From DASUGM01 sp036274055 (GTDB lineage Bacteria > Acidobacteriota > Vicinamibacteria > Vicinamibacterales > SCN-69-37): a stretch of DNA of 32,711 bases. The notes beneath the pieces are model-generated. The model did not search any database and was not told the DNA's origin. It saw only the letters and a program-made list of their open reading frames with translations. The position numbers were made by a program, and so were the translations under genes. The stretch spans positions 1 to 32,711 of the forward strand of contig DASUGM010000076.1 of the NCBI GenBank assembly GCA_036274055.1, given 5' to 3'. This document shows positions 15,926 to 24,300 of the stretch, one piece after another (position 1 is the stretch's first letter; the number at the start of each line of letters is the position of its first letter).

Positions 15926-16174
15926 GTGTTGCGTATCGAGGAGCGGGTAGCGTTTCTGGACGGGCGCGTCCGGGAGCAGAGTGACACCATGAACGACTTG
16001 CGGGAACAGTTCCGGGCGTTGCGGGACCAGATGGATCGCCGCTTCGAGCACGTCGACGCGCGCTTCGACGCGATCGACAAGCGGATGTCGAAGCAGTTCA
16101 TGTGGCTCGTCGGGCTGATGGTCACCTTGCAGGCCGCGACCATCGCATCGGTGGCGGCAATGCTCGCGAAATAG
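15926..16174 (+). CDS. Small coiled-coil protein with C-terminal membrane anchor
   Basis: The protein has 82 residues. Residues 3-55 are strongly amphipathic and charged with heptad-like spacing (RIEERVAFLDGRVREQ, then DLREQFRALRDQMDRRFEHV), predicting a coiled coil. Residues 58-80 form one transmembrane helix (FMWLVGLMVTLQAATIASVAAML). The start is GTG 15926, set by an excellent Shine-Dalgarno AGGAGG five bases upstream. Similar short coiled-coil-plus-anchor proteins are common next to various genes and have no single assigned function. A possible sigma-54 promoter lies upstream. Its stop is only three bases from the end of the convergent membrane-protein gene on the other strand. Confidence 0.75.
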   Translation: MLRIEERVAFLDGRVREQSDTMNDLREQFRALRDQMDRRFEHVDARFDAIDKRMSKQFMWLVGLMVTLQAATIASVAAMLAK

Positions 16175-16177
16175 CGC

Positions 16178-16708
16178 TCAGCGCTTTTTCGATGCGCCGC
16201 CGAGCCCGATCGCCAGCATGCCCGGCGCCCAGGCGCCGACCCACATCGCGAACTGCACGAGGTAGTTCCGCCCGCCTGCCGGCGGACGACCCCAGAGCGT
16301 CCCCGAGACGGCGTAGAAGGCCAGACCGCTGAGAATCGCCGCGGCGATCCCGCGCGTGAAGATCTCGCCCCACGGACGCGAGCGCAGGATCTTGCCTTCG
16401 CCGATGGCGAGGATGATCCAGCAGAGCATCCACGCCGGAATCATCGGGCCGTAATTGCCGCGGCCCATCATCGATCCGATCCCATAGTAGGCCAGCGCGC
16501 CGCCGACGCCGGCGAAGATCCCAAGCGGCAGGCCGGCGACGAGGCGGCCGGCGCTCCAGCCGAGCGCCGCGCCGACGGCGCCGAGCATTAGCGCGCCGGT
16601 GATGACGCCCGCGAGTCGCGTGTGGCCGACGCCGATCTCGTACCAGACGTAGTCACTTGCCGTGGCGACGGCGGCCACGCCGAGAATGGCCATGACGAGA
16701 CGAAGCAT
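16178..16708 (-). CDS. Uncharacterised integral membrane protein
   Basis: This 176-residue protein was not recognised as any named family. Five or six hydrophobic segments are visible: LRLVMAILGVAAVATA, GVITGALMLGAVGAALGW, LPLGIFAGVGGALAYYGIG, MIPAWMLCWIILAIG, AAAILSGLAFYAVSG and WVGAWAPGMLAIGLGG. Small Gly/Ala-rich helices suggest tight packing. The start at 16708 is well supported by AGGAGG (complement of 16714-16719) with a 5-nt spacer. It lies downstream of the MFS gene in the same direction, separated by a 110-nt spacer with GTTCCG repeats, and may belong to the same transcription unit as the radical SAM/halogenase genes. Role unknown. Confidence 0.72.
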   Translation of the reverse strand: MLRLVMAILGVAAVATASDYVWYEIGVGHTRLAGVITGALMLGAVGAALGWSAGRLVAGLPLGIFAGVGGALAYYGIGSMMGRGNYGPMIPAWMLCWIILAIGEGKILRSRPWGEIFTRGIAAAILSGLAFYAVSGTLWGRPPAGGRNYLVQFAMWVGAWAPGMLAIGLGGASKKR

Positions 16709-16725
16709 CTTGACCTCCTACTCAT

Positions 16726-16769
16726 GGTTCCGGGGTTCCGCATCGTTCCGGGTTCCGGGGTTCGTTCCG
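16726..16769. repeat. Cluster of short GTTCCG repeats
   Basis: GTTCCG occurs five times between 16727 and 16769 (starts 16727, 16735, 16745, 16752, 16764), spaced 7 to 12 nt. On the minus strand this is a run of CGGAAC units upstream of the membrane-protein gene. Similar low-complexity spacers appear at 9912 and 18586. Confidence 0.65.
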
Positions 16770-16818
16770 AGGCTCCGGGTTCTGCGGTCATCCTTTTCAG
16801 GAATTGCTCTGCCGGAAC

Positions 16819-18135
16819 CTACTCTGGCAAATGTTCGCTCTTCGGCTCCGGCAGTTGCGTGCTCATGACCACGCCGCCAGCGTAGACGATGAACCCGACG
16901 ATTGCCGCGGCCGTCGCCAGCGCCACATGCGGCGCGCCGGACAGGCTGGAGGCCAACGTGGTCGTGACGTAGGCGAATGAAGTGCCGAGCATGCGGCCGC
17001 CGACGTTGGCCGCGAAGCCTTCGCCAGTGCCGCGCAAATGCGTCGGGTACATGCGCGGCAGGTAGTTGCCCCAGAAACTGAGCTGCGCGACGGTGAAAAA
17101 GCCGGCCAGGAACATCCCGATTTTCAACGTCGAAACGTCGGTCGACGCCGCGAACCAGAACACCAGCGGCACCACGATCAGGCCGGGAACCTGAAACACG
17201 CGCAGGAGCGAGCGTCGGCTGACAATCGCGAGGACGAGCAGCGCCAGCGTGAACCGCCCGGCGAGGCCGCCGATTTCCTGCCACCACTGCACGCTGGCCG
17301 CGATCTGCTGTTGCGCCGGCCGCGGCAGCGACGCGACCTCGGCGAGGCCGGGGACGATCCGCGGCATGTGCTGGATCGCGCCGAACGCCGCGCCGTACGC
17401 GAACATGAACATGAGCGTGGTCACGACGGTCACATGACGCAGGTCGGGGCTGAACAGCTCGGCGACGCTCGGACGCTTCAAGGTGCCGGCGGCGCGCTTC
17501 TGCTGCCACGCCGGTGACTCGGGCAGGAACGGCCGGATCACGATCAGCGGCAGCGCCGGAATCACGCCCGACATCAGCGTGTATCGCCACGCTTCGTGCG
17601 CGCCGTAGATCGCCGGGAACGACGCGCCGTGCGTGACGCAGAGGTAGTTGGCGTAGGTCACCATCGCGCCGCCGACCGACGAAAACGCCTGGGTGTAGGC
17701 GAGGACCTTCTCGCGCTGCTTCGGCTCGGGGAACAGCTCGGCCAGCCACGCGACCGCGGCGACGAACTCGACGCAGACGCCGATGAACGTCAGGCAGCGG
17801 AAGAAGATGAACTGCCAGATCGTCGTGCTGAACCCGGCCGCGAACGCCGAGAACGCGTAGAGCAGAATGCTGTAGGTGAGGATGCGCCGGCGCCCGAACC
17901 GATCGGTGAGGTAGCCGCCGAGCAAGCCGAAGATGCCGCCGCAGATCGCCGGGATCCACAACAGCAGACCGACCCACTGGTTGTAAGCCGGCGATCCCGG
18001 CGCCACCTGGACCAGCTCGCGCAGCGCCGGCGCGATGATCAGCGGCATCATCAGCAGTTCGTAGATGTCGAATGCAAACCCGAGCGCGGCAATGGCGCAG
18101 ATCAGCCACTGCGTCGGGGTCAGCTTCTGGCGCAT
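16819..18135 (-). CDS. MFS transporter (sugar/metabolite-proton symporter type)
   Basis: The protein has 438 residues and about 12 transmembrane helices. The major-facilitator signature between helices 2 and 3 is present as GGYLTDRFGRRRILTYS. The N-terminal helix has the FDIYELLMMPLI pattern of the metabolite:H+ symporter group, which includes aromatic-acid and sugar carriers. The mid-protein loop is short. The gene begins 40 nt behind the thioesterase gene and shares its direction, so it may export or import the product or substrate of the upstream enzymes. A perfect TATAAT (complement of 18142-18147) ends six bases before the ATG, which would give a leaderless transcript. Substrate cannot be read from sequence. 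Confidence 0.87.
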   Translation of the reverse strand: MRQKLTPTQWLICAIAALGFAFDIYELLMMPLIIAPALRELVQVAPGSPAYNQWVGLLLWIPAICGGIFGLLGGYLTDRFGRRRILTYSILLYAFSAFAAGFSTTIWQFIFFRCLTFIGVCVEFVAAVAWLAELFPEPKQREKVLAYTQAFSSVGGAMVTYANYLCVTHGASFPAIYGAHEAWRYTLMSGVIPALPLIVIRPFLPESPAWQQKRAAGTLKRPSVAELFSPDLRHVTVVTTLMFMFAYGAAFGAIQHMPRIVPGLAEVASLPRPAQQQIAASVQWWQEIGGLAGRFTLALLVLAIVSRRSLLRVFQVPGLIVVPLVFWFAASTDVSTLKIGMFLAGFFTVAQLSFWGNYLPRMYPTHLRGTGEGFAANVGGRMLGTSFAYVTTTLASSLSGAPHVALATAAAIVGFIVYAGGVVMSTQLPEPKSEHLPE

Positions 18136-18141
18136 GGCGGG

Positions 18142-18147
18142 ATTATA
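18142..18147 (-). promoter_or_regulatory. TATAAT -10 element suggesting leaderless MFS mRNA
   Basis: On the minus strand TATAAT is followed by six bases and then the ATG of the MFS gene, which places the expected first transcribed base at the start codon. No good -35 hexamer is seen (GCGGTC at 17-nt spacing). The gene lacks a Shine-Dalgarno, which fits a leaderless message. Confidence 0.4.
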
Positions 18148-18175
18148 TGCAACGGGGCTCTCGAGACCGCGTGTC

Positions 18176-18580
18176 CTAAGCCGTGAGCTTGCGAACGATC
18201 TCCTCTGGAATCGCCACTGCCGTAAATGGTGACGCGGACGTCTTGTCGATGCACGCCGCGGTCAGCGTTCCGGTCGCGACCGTCATTTCGCCGCGGACGA
18301 TCGTGCACACGTACTTGATCGATCGTTTGTTGATCGACTCGATACGGACGACGATGTCGACTTCGTCCTCGAAGCGCAGCGGCGCCTGATAGTCGCAGGT
18401 CGCGGCGACGCGCGGGAAACCCACCGCTGACGCCGGGTCGGCAATGCTCAGTCCCGACGCGCGCCACAGCGCGTGTTCGGCTTCCTCCATGTAGCGGAAG
18501 TACCAGCTGAAGTGCACGATGCCGGCAAGGTCGGTTTCGTAGAATTGAACCCGGCGGCGGTGGCGGAACTCACGAGGCAT
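18176..18580 (-). CDS. Acyl-CoA thioesterase, 4HBT/YbgC-like hotdog fold
   Basis: This 134-residue protein has the length of a single-hotdog thioesterase. The signature near the N-terminus reads YETDLAGIVHFSWYFRYMEEA; Asp17 is the expected catalytic residue of the 4-hydroxybenzoyl-CoA/YbgC group. The central helix (EEAEHALWRASG) and beta strands (VDIVVRIESINKRSIKYV) complete the fold. It hydrolyses acyl-CoA or acyl-carrier-protein thioesters; chain specificity is unknown. It is located 82 nt downstream of the halogenase-like gene and 40 nt upstream of the MFS gene in the same direction, so it may release an acyl product in that pathway. The spacer before it contains 7-nt repeat arrays. Confidence 0.9.
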   Translation of the reverse strand: MPREFRHRRRVQFYETDLAGIVHFSWYFRYMEEAEHALWRASGLSIADPASAVGFPRVAATCDYQAPLRFEDEVDIVVRIESINKRSIKYVCTIVRGEMTVATGTLTAACIDKTSASPFTAVAIPEEIVRKLTA

Positions 18581-18585
18581 TCAGA

Positions 18586-18656
18586 GGCTCACGGCTCAGG
18601 GCTCACGGCTCGGTGTCTCGAGAACCCACTAGGGCCTAGGGCCTAGCCCCTAGGGC
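18586..18656. repeat. Two adjacent arrays of 7-nt repeats
   Basis: GGCTCAC GGCTCAG GGCTCAC GGCTCGG fills 18586-18613. After 15 bases, CTAGGGC CTAGGGC CTAGCCC CTAGGGC fills 18629-18656. The second array is rich in self-complementary CTAG/GGGCCTAGGGCC and can fold on itself. The arrays occupy nearly the whole spacer between the halogenase stop and the thioesterase start, within a probable operon. Confidence 0.8.
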
Positions 18657-18662
18657 CTCAGA

Positions 18663-19910
18663 CTACGCAGTTGCGACGCCGATTTCCTGCTTCTTTCCCC
18701 GCCGCTCGTATTCGCGCAGGGCATTGTAGAGAGGATCCAGGTCGGTAAACACATTCCCGACCAGGGTGTCGACGATCAGTGAGTGCAGCTGCGGGTAGAC
18801 GTCGAGGAACTCGCGGAAGCTGAACGAGAGATCGTAGAACGCCGTGACCAGATTCCTGAAGCTGGTCACCGCGTGGCGCTGCTGCGTCAGGTAGGTCTCG
18901 AAATGCCGCGCCGAGACGTCCTCGCCGGCGGCCAGCGCGGCGTGAATCGTGTCGGCGGCCATCTCGCCGCTCTTCAGCGCCAGGAACACGCCGGTCGAGA
19001 ACAACGGATCGAGGAACGCGAAGGCGTCGCCGACGAGACAGAAACCGTCGCCGCCGATCTGCTTCGAGTGATAGGAGTATTCGCCGGTGACGCGCACCTG
19101 ATCGCATTGCGTGCCGACGGCCACCCGCTCCTGAATCCACTGGCAGTTACGTACCTCACGCGCGAAAATCTCGTTCGGATCGCGAGTCTCCCGGTAGAGA
19201 TATCCGGGCTCGCCGACGACGCCGACCGAGACGATGTCGGAGTGCTGCGGGATGTACCAGAACCAGCCCTTCTGCGGGACGTAGGCGACCGTCGTCGCGC
19301 CTTCGTCGAGACCCGAATCGCGCTTGGCGCCCTTGTAGTAGCTCCACACCGCGATCTTGTTCAGGTCCTTGTCGCGATCCTTCCAGCCGAATTTCCGGGA
19401 CAGCAGCGAGTCGCGCCCGCTGGCGTCGATGACGACCCGGGCGCGAATCTCCTCGCCCTTCGCGCCGTCCCTGGTGTCGGCGCGGACACCGACGACGCGC
19501 GAGCCCTCCATGATCACGTCGCGCACCGAGACGCCGCGCCGCAATTCGACGCCCTTGGCACGCGCGTTCTCGATCAGCATGCCGTCGAACTCGCTGCGCA
19601 CGACCTGCCAGGTCTGCGCGCACTCGTGCTTGATCGTCTGGAAGAAGTAGAACGGCTGCGACACCTTGCCGGTGATCGACACGAACTGCACGCTGTATTT
19701 CTTGGTATCCGCCGAGTTGCGCAGCTTGTCGATCACGCCGAGCCGGTTGAGCGTGAACCAGGTGTACGGAATCAGCGACTCGCCGATGTGGTACGCCTGA
19801 ACGATCTCGCGGTCGAGCATCAACACGCGATGGCCGTGCTCGGCCAGCAGTGCGCTCGCCGTCGAGCCCCCCGGCCCGGCGCCAATGACGATGGCGTCGT
19901 ACTGACTCAT
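18663..19910 (-). CDS. FAD-dependent halogenase-like monooxygenase
   Basis: The protein has 415 residues. The FAD-binding GxGxxG is at 10-15 (GAGPGG), followed by DREIVQAYHIGESLIPYT, the halogenase/geranylgeranyl-reductase entry. Two halogenase motifs are intact: WxWxIP as WFWYIP at 216-221, and FxxPxxSxG as FLDPLFSTG at 299-307. Lys70 or Lys71 may correspond to the catalytic lysine that guides hypohalous acid; this needs alignment. The second FAD motif, GDAFAFLDP, is at about 294. Related enzymes can instead be hydroxylases or reductases, so halogenation is probable but unproven. Its ATG overlaps the stop of the radical SAM gene by 4 nt (ATGA), implying coupled translation. A flavin reductase gene is not seen nearby. 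Confidence 0.82.
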   Translation of the reverse strand: MSQYDAIVIGAGPGGSTASALLAEHGHRVLMLDREIVQAYHIGESLIPYTWFTLNRLGVIDKLRNSADTKKYSVQFVSITGKVSQPFYFFQTIKHECAQTWQVVRSEFDGMLIENARAKGVELRRGVSVRDVIMEGSRVVGVRADTRDGAKGEEIRARVVIDASGRDSLLSRKFGWKDRDKDLNKIAVWSYYKGAKRDSGLDEGATTVAYVPQKGWFWYIPQHSDIVSVGVVGEPGYLYRETRDPNEIFAREVRNCQWIQERVAVGTQCDQVRVTGEYSYHSKQIGGDGFCLVGDAFAFLDPLFSTGVFLALKSGEMAADTIHAALAAGEDVSARHFETYLTQQRHAVTSFRNLVTAFYDLSFSFREFLDVYPQLHSLIVDTLVGNVFTDLDPLYNALREYERRGKKQEIGVATA

Positions 19911-21235
19911 GTGTAACGCAACCCCTGATGACGCGGGAGAAAGAACCGGTGCAGCAGCATGTCGACGCGCAGCAGACCTTCGCGCGTCAGGCCAATGCGA
20001 TCGTCCGCCGGCGGCGCGAGGAAGCCGTCGTGGCGAATTGACGCCCAGATGTCGGCAAAACGATCCGCGATGTCGACCCCGAACTTGCCGGCGAAGTAGC
20101 TCGGCCGGACGCTGCCGCGCTTCAGCTGCAGGATCATCTCGCGAATCAGCCGCTCATCGTCGGTCGGACGGTAGGCGCGGCCGAGCGGCAGTTCGCCGCG
20201 GTTGATCGCCGCTTCGTAGGCGTCCCACTGATCGAGGTTCTGCATGTGGACGCCGTTGACGTGCCCGAACGAGGCGACGCCGGTGCCGACGAGATCGGCG
20301 CCTTGCCAGAGCTCGTCGCGGTACTGGAACCTGGTCCGCGACGGATCCTTGACCGCCGTGTAGGCGCTGCCGATCGTGTAGCCGGCCCGTTCGAGCGCCG
20401 CAAACGCTTCACGCACCCAGCGCCGCCGCGTCTCCCACGGCGCGACGTGTTCCTGAAACTGTCCGGCGCCCTTGAGGATGTCGGCGCTGATCGTCGTGTT
20501 GAACGGCAGCTCCATCTGGTAGATGGTCACGCTGTCCGGATCGAGCGCCACTGTCCGCTCGATGCAGCGCTGCCAGTTGGCGTCGGTTTCGCCGAGCATG
20601 CCGGCGATCAGGTCGATGTTGATCTGCGGGAAGTCGAGCGCGCGGGCCTGGTCGTAGGCGCGGTCGATCTCGCCGGAGCGGTGGGCGCGGCCGTTGATTT
20701 CCAGAATTTTGTCGTCGAAGTTCTCGACCCCGAGGCTCAGGCGGGTGACGCCCAATGACCGGATCACGCCGAGCTTCGCTCCCGTCAGCGTGCCCGGCTC
20801 GCACTCGAACGTGATCTCCCGGGCGTTCGTCCAAGGCGTATGCGCCGTCAGTCGCGAGACCAGCGATTGCAGTTGCGACGACGACAGGAACGACGGCGTG
20901 CCGCCGCCGAAGTAAACGAAGTCGATGTTGCGATCGGCAATCGCCGGTCGGGCCCGCAGCAGGTCCCATTCGCGCGCCAGCAGATCGAGATAGCCCTCGA
21001 CCTGAGCGGCGTTCTTGTTGGTGTAGACCCGGAAATAGCAGAAATGACAGCGCTTGCGGCAAAACGGGACGTGCAGGTAGAGACCGAGCGGAACCACGGC
21101 CGGGCGGCTCGCCAGCGCGGGGAGAGCATCCGCCGCCACGGCATCCGGCGTCCACGTCGAGAAAGGCGGGTAGGTGGCGACGAAATAACTGCCGACCTCG
21201 CCGACGGCGAGGCCAGGGGTTTCAGACTCGGACAT
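19907..21235 (-). CDS. HemN/HemW-like radical SAM enzyme
   Basis: The protein has 442 residues from ATG 21235. The radical SAM cluster motif CxxxCxxC is C59-RKR-C63-HF-C66 in LHVPFCRKRCHFCYF, followed by GGGTPSFL (from about 110), where S-adenosylmethionine binds. The rest of the protein (FECEPGTL, RLSLGVENF, NIDLIAGMLGET) follows the coproporphyrinogen-oxidase-like plan, including a C-terminal winged-helix-like region. The family includes HemN (haem synthesis), HemW (haem chaperone), and class C methyltransferases and cyclopropanases of secondary metabolism. Coupling to a halogenase-like gene argues for the last group, but this is inference. GTG 21301 and ATG 21286 are alternative starts that intrude on the divergent promoter. 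TATAGT (complement of 21245-21250) favours the start at 21235. Confidence 0.85.
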   Translation of the reverse strand: MSESETPGLAVGEVGSYFVATYPPFSTWTPDAVAADALPALASRPAVVPLGLYLHVPFCRKRCHFCYFRVYTNKNAAQVEGYLDLLAREWDLLRARPAIADRNIDFVYFGGGTPSFLSSSQLQSLVSRLTAHTPWTNAREITFECEPGTLTGAKLGVIRSLGVTRLSLGVENFDDKILEINGRAHRSGEIDRAYDQARALDFPQINIDLIAGMLGETDANWQRCIERTVALDPDSVTIYQMELPFNTTISADILKGAGQFQEHVAPWETRRRWVREAFAALERAGYTIGSAYTAVKDPSRTRFQYRDELWQGADLVGTGVASFGHVNGVHMQNLDQWDAYEAAINRGELPLGRAYRPTDDERLIREMILQLKRGSVRPSYFAGKFGVDIADRFADIWASIRHDGFLAPPADDRIGLTREGLLRVDMLLHRFFLPRHQGLRYT

Positions 21236-21312
21236 TCCTTTCTCACTATACTTGCAGGGCCCAAAAATCGTTTCCGAGCGGTTCATCACACCACTCGTCA
21301 CCGGGAGAGGTA

Positions 21313-24300
21313 ATGCTCAGGCGCGCGCGAATGTCGATGGTTTTCACTTTTCTGCTGGCGGTTGCCCTGCCGGCATCGGCTCAGACCAACGGCCGCATCC
21401 AGGGCCGCGTCATTGACACCCAGGGGTCGGTCATCGCCGGGGCGCAGGTCATGGTCGAGGGCGACGGCAACGGCGTGCGCGCGACCACGCAAACCGATGA
21501 GAACGGCTGGTTCAGCGTCGCCGCGCTTGCGCCTGGCACGTATCGCGTCGAAATCAGTCAGAACGGGTTCCGGAAGCACGTGCAGACGGCGACGCTTCGC
21601 GTCAATCAGGCGTTGCGGTTCGACGTCGCGCTGCAGGTCGGCGGCGCCGTCGAGACGGTGACGGTGAACGCGGCGTCGGCGTCGTTCGATCGGGTGACGC
21701 CAATGCTGGCCTTCCGGATGGACCCGGAACACATCGCCAACTTGCCGCTCGACGGACGCAATTTTCTCGATCTCACGCTGCTGGCGCCGGGAACGGCGCC
21801 GGCGGCGCAGGGATCGGCGGGATCGGTACGCGGCGATTTCGCGCTCAATGTCAGCGGCGCGCGCGAAGACGCCAATGTCTATCTGCTCGACGGCGCCTAC
21901 AACGTCGATCCGAAGCTCAACGGCGTGGCCGTGCGGCCGCCCGTCGACGGGATCCGCGAATTCGAAGTGGTGACGAGTACGCCGGACGCCTCGTTCGGGC
22001 GATCGGCCGGCGCGCAAGTCAACGTGGTGACCCGGTCGGGCACCAACATGTTTCGCGGCGCCGCCTATGACTACGTCCGTGTCGGCGCGTTGAACGCCCG
22101 CAACTACTTCGCGCCGAAAGACGAGGACGCCCCCGATTACAACCGCAACCAGTTCGGCACCGCGATGGGCGGAGCGATCAAGAAGGATCGCCTCTTCTTC
22201 TTCGCCGACTACGAGGGCACGCGGCTGACCGAAGGCCTGACCCGCGTCACCAACGTGCCGACGCTCGCCGAGCGCAATGGCGACTTCACGCAGTCGCTGC
22301 TGCCGACGCCGCGGGATCCGTTCACCGGTCAGCCGCTGCCGTTCATTCCTGACTTCGCGCAGAACCCGATCGGCCGCTCGATCGCGGCGCTGTATCCGGA
22401 GCCGAATCGCAGCACGCCGTTCGCCAACTACGTGTCGTCGCCCGAGTCGACCGACGACGTCAACCAGTTCGACCTGCGCGTCGATGCCCGGCGCGAGGGC
22501 AAGGCGCTGACCGCGCGTTACAGTTTTTCCGATCGCAACTTCTTCGAGCCGTTCGCGGGCTCGACGTTTTCGGCCGTACCCGGCTACGGCAACGACGTGC
22601 CGCGCCGTGCGCAGAATCTGGTCGTCACCGGCACCCGTCCGTTCGGAAGCCGGATCCTCAACGAAGCTCGCGTCGGGATGACGCACATCTCCGGCGGCGT
22701 CACCCAGCAAGGGCAGGGCACGAGCATCAACCAGCTCGTCGGCCTGCCGGACTTGTCGAGTGATCCGCGCGACTGGGGGCTGTCGTTCATCAGCGTCCAG
22801 GGTTTCTCGCCGCTCGGCCACGAGTACAACAACCCCCAGGAAAACACGACCAGCCTGTGGCAGTTCGGCGACACGCTGACCTGGTCGCGCGGCAAACACT
22901 TCCTGAAGATGGGCGGCGAACTGCGCGTCATCAATCAGGAGGCGTTCCGCGACGTCCAGGCGCGCGGACTGCTGAACTTCACCAACTTCGCGTTCACGGG
23001 CAACGCGCTGGCCGACCTGCTCCTCGGGCTGCCGAGCGTTACCGTCGGCGCCACGCTCGACAATCCGCAGAACCTGAGCACGACGAGCGCCGCCTTCTTC
23101 CTGCAGGACTCGGTATCGCTGTCGCCGACGGTGACGGTCACGGCCGGCTTGCGCTACGAGTTGAACACGCCTCCCGTAGACGAGAACGATCGGGTCACGC
23201 TTTACGACCCGGCGACCGGACAGCTGGTGCCGGCCGGCACCAACGGCATGCCGCGCGGCGGCTACGTGTCCGACACCAACAACTTCGCGCCGCGCCTCGG
23301 CGCCGCGTGGTCGGTGCGGCCCGACACCATTGTCCGCGGCGGCTACGGCATTTCCTACGATCAGGCAGCGCTGGCGCCGAACGAGTTTCTCTACTTCAAC
23401 TCGCCCTACTTCGACCTCAACACGTATTTCTCCGTCGGCGCGCCGGTGAACTACCTGCTGACGCTCAACGATCCGTTTCCGGCGAACTTCCCGCTGTTCG
23501 TGCCCGATTCGGCGACGTCGGTGCAGCGCGATCTGAAGACCGGCTTCCTGCATCACTGGAACCTCAACGTGCAGCGCCAGCTCGGCGCCACCCGGTCGAT
23601 CGAGGTGTCGTACGTCGCCACCCGCGGCAGAAACCTGATCGCCGCGCGCGACATCAACCAGCCGGCGCCGAGCCCGGTGGTCCCGAACCTGCGCCCCAAC
23701 CCGCTCTTCGCCGACATCATCGCGATCGAGTCGCGGGCCAGATCGAGCTACAACGCACTCGAAGTCCAGCTCGACCAGCGCCTCAATCGCGGCGTCGCGT
23801 TTACCGCCGCCTACACCCTCGGCAAGTCGATGGACGACGCCTCGGGGTTCTTCTCGAGCACGGGCGATCCGAACTTCCCGCAGGACAGCAACAACCCCTC
23901 GGAGTGGGCGCGCTCGAACTTCGACGTCCGCCATCGGCTGGCGATGAGCGGCACGTGGCAGCTGCCGTTCGGCACCGATCGGAAATGGCTCAACGACGGC
24001 GGCCTCGCGGCGACCTGCCTCGGCAACTGGGATATCCACGCGATCCTGGCGCTGCAGGCCGGGCGGCCGTTCACCGTCGCCGTCCATCCCGACATCGATC
24101 GCAGCAACACCGGCCGCAAGAGCCTCGGCTTCGGCTTCAACGATCGGCCGAATCAGTCGGGCGACGCCGACGTCGCCTCCCCCGATGAGCTGCAGTGGTT
24201 CAACACCGCGGCGTTTTCATTTCCCGAGTTCGGCACGTTCGGCAATGTCGGCCGCAACACGCTCGAAGGTCCGGGCTACAAGAACCTGAACCTCGCGCTG

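Noticed and set aside
21298..24087. Long minus-strand open frame of 929 codons opposite the TonB receptor
   Set aside because: Its translation is Arg/Val/Asp-rich with no domain or signal peptide. It is the mirror of a GC-rich gene whose own product is plainly a receptor.
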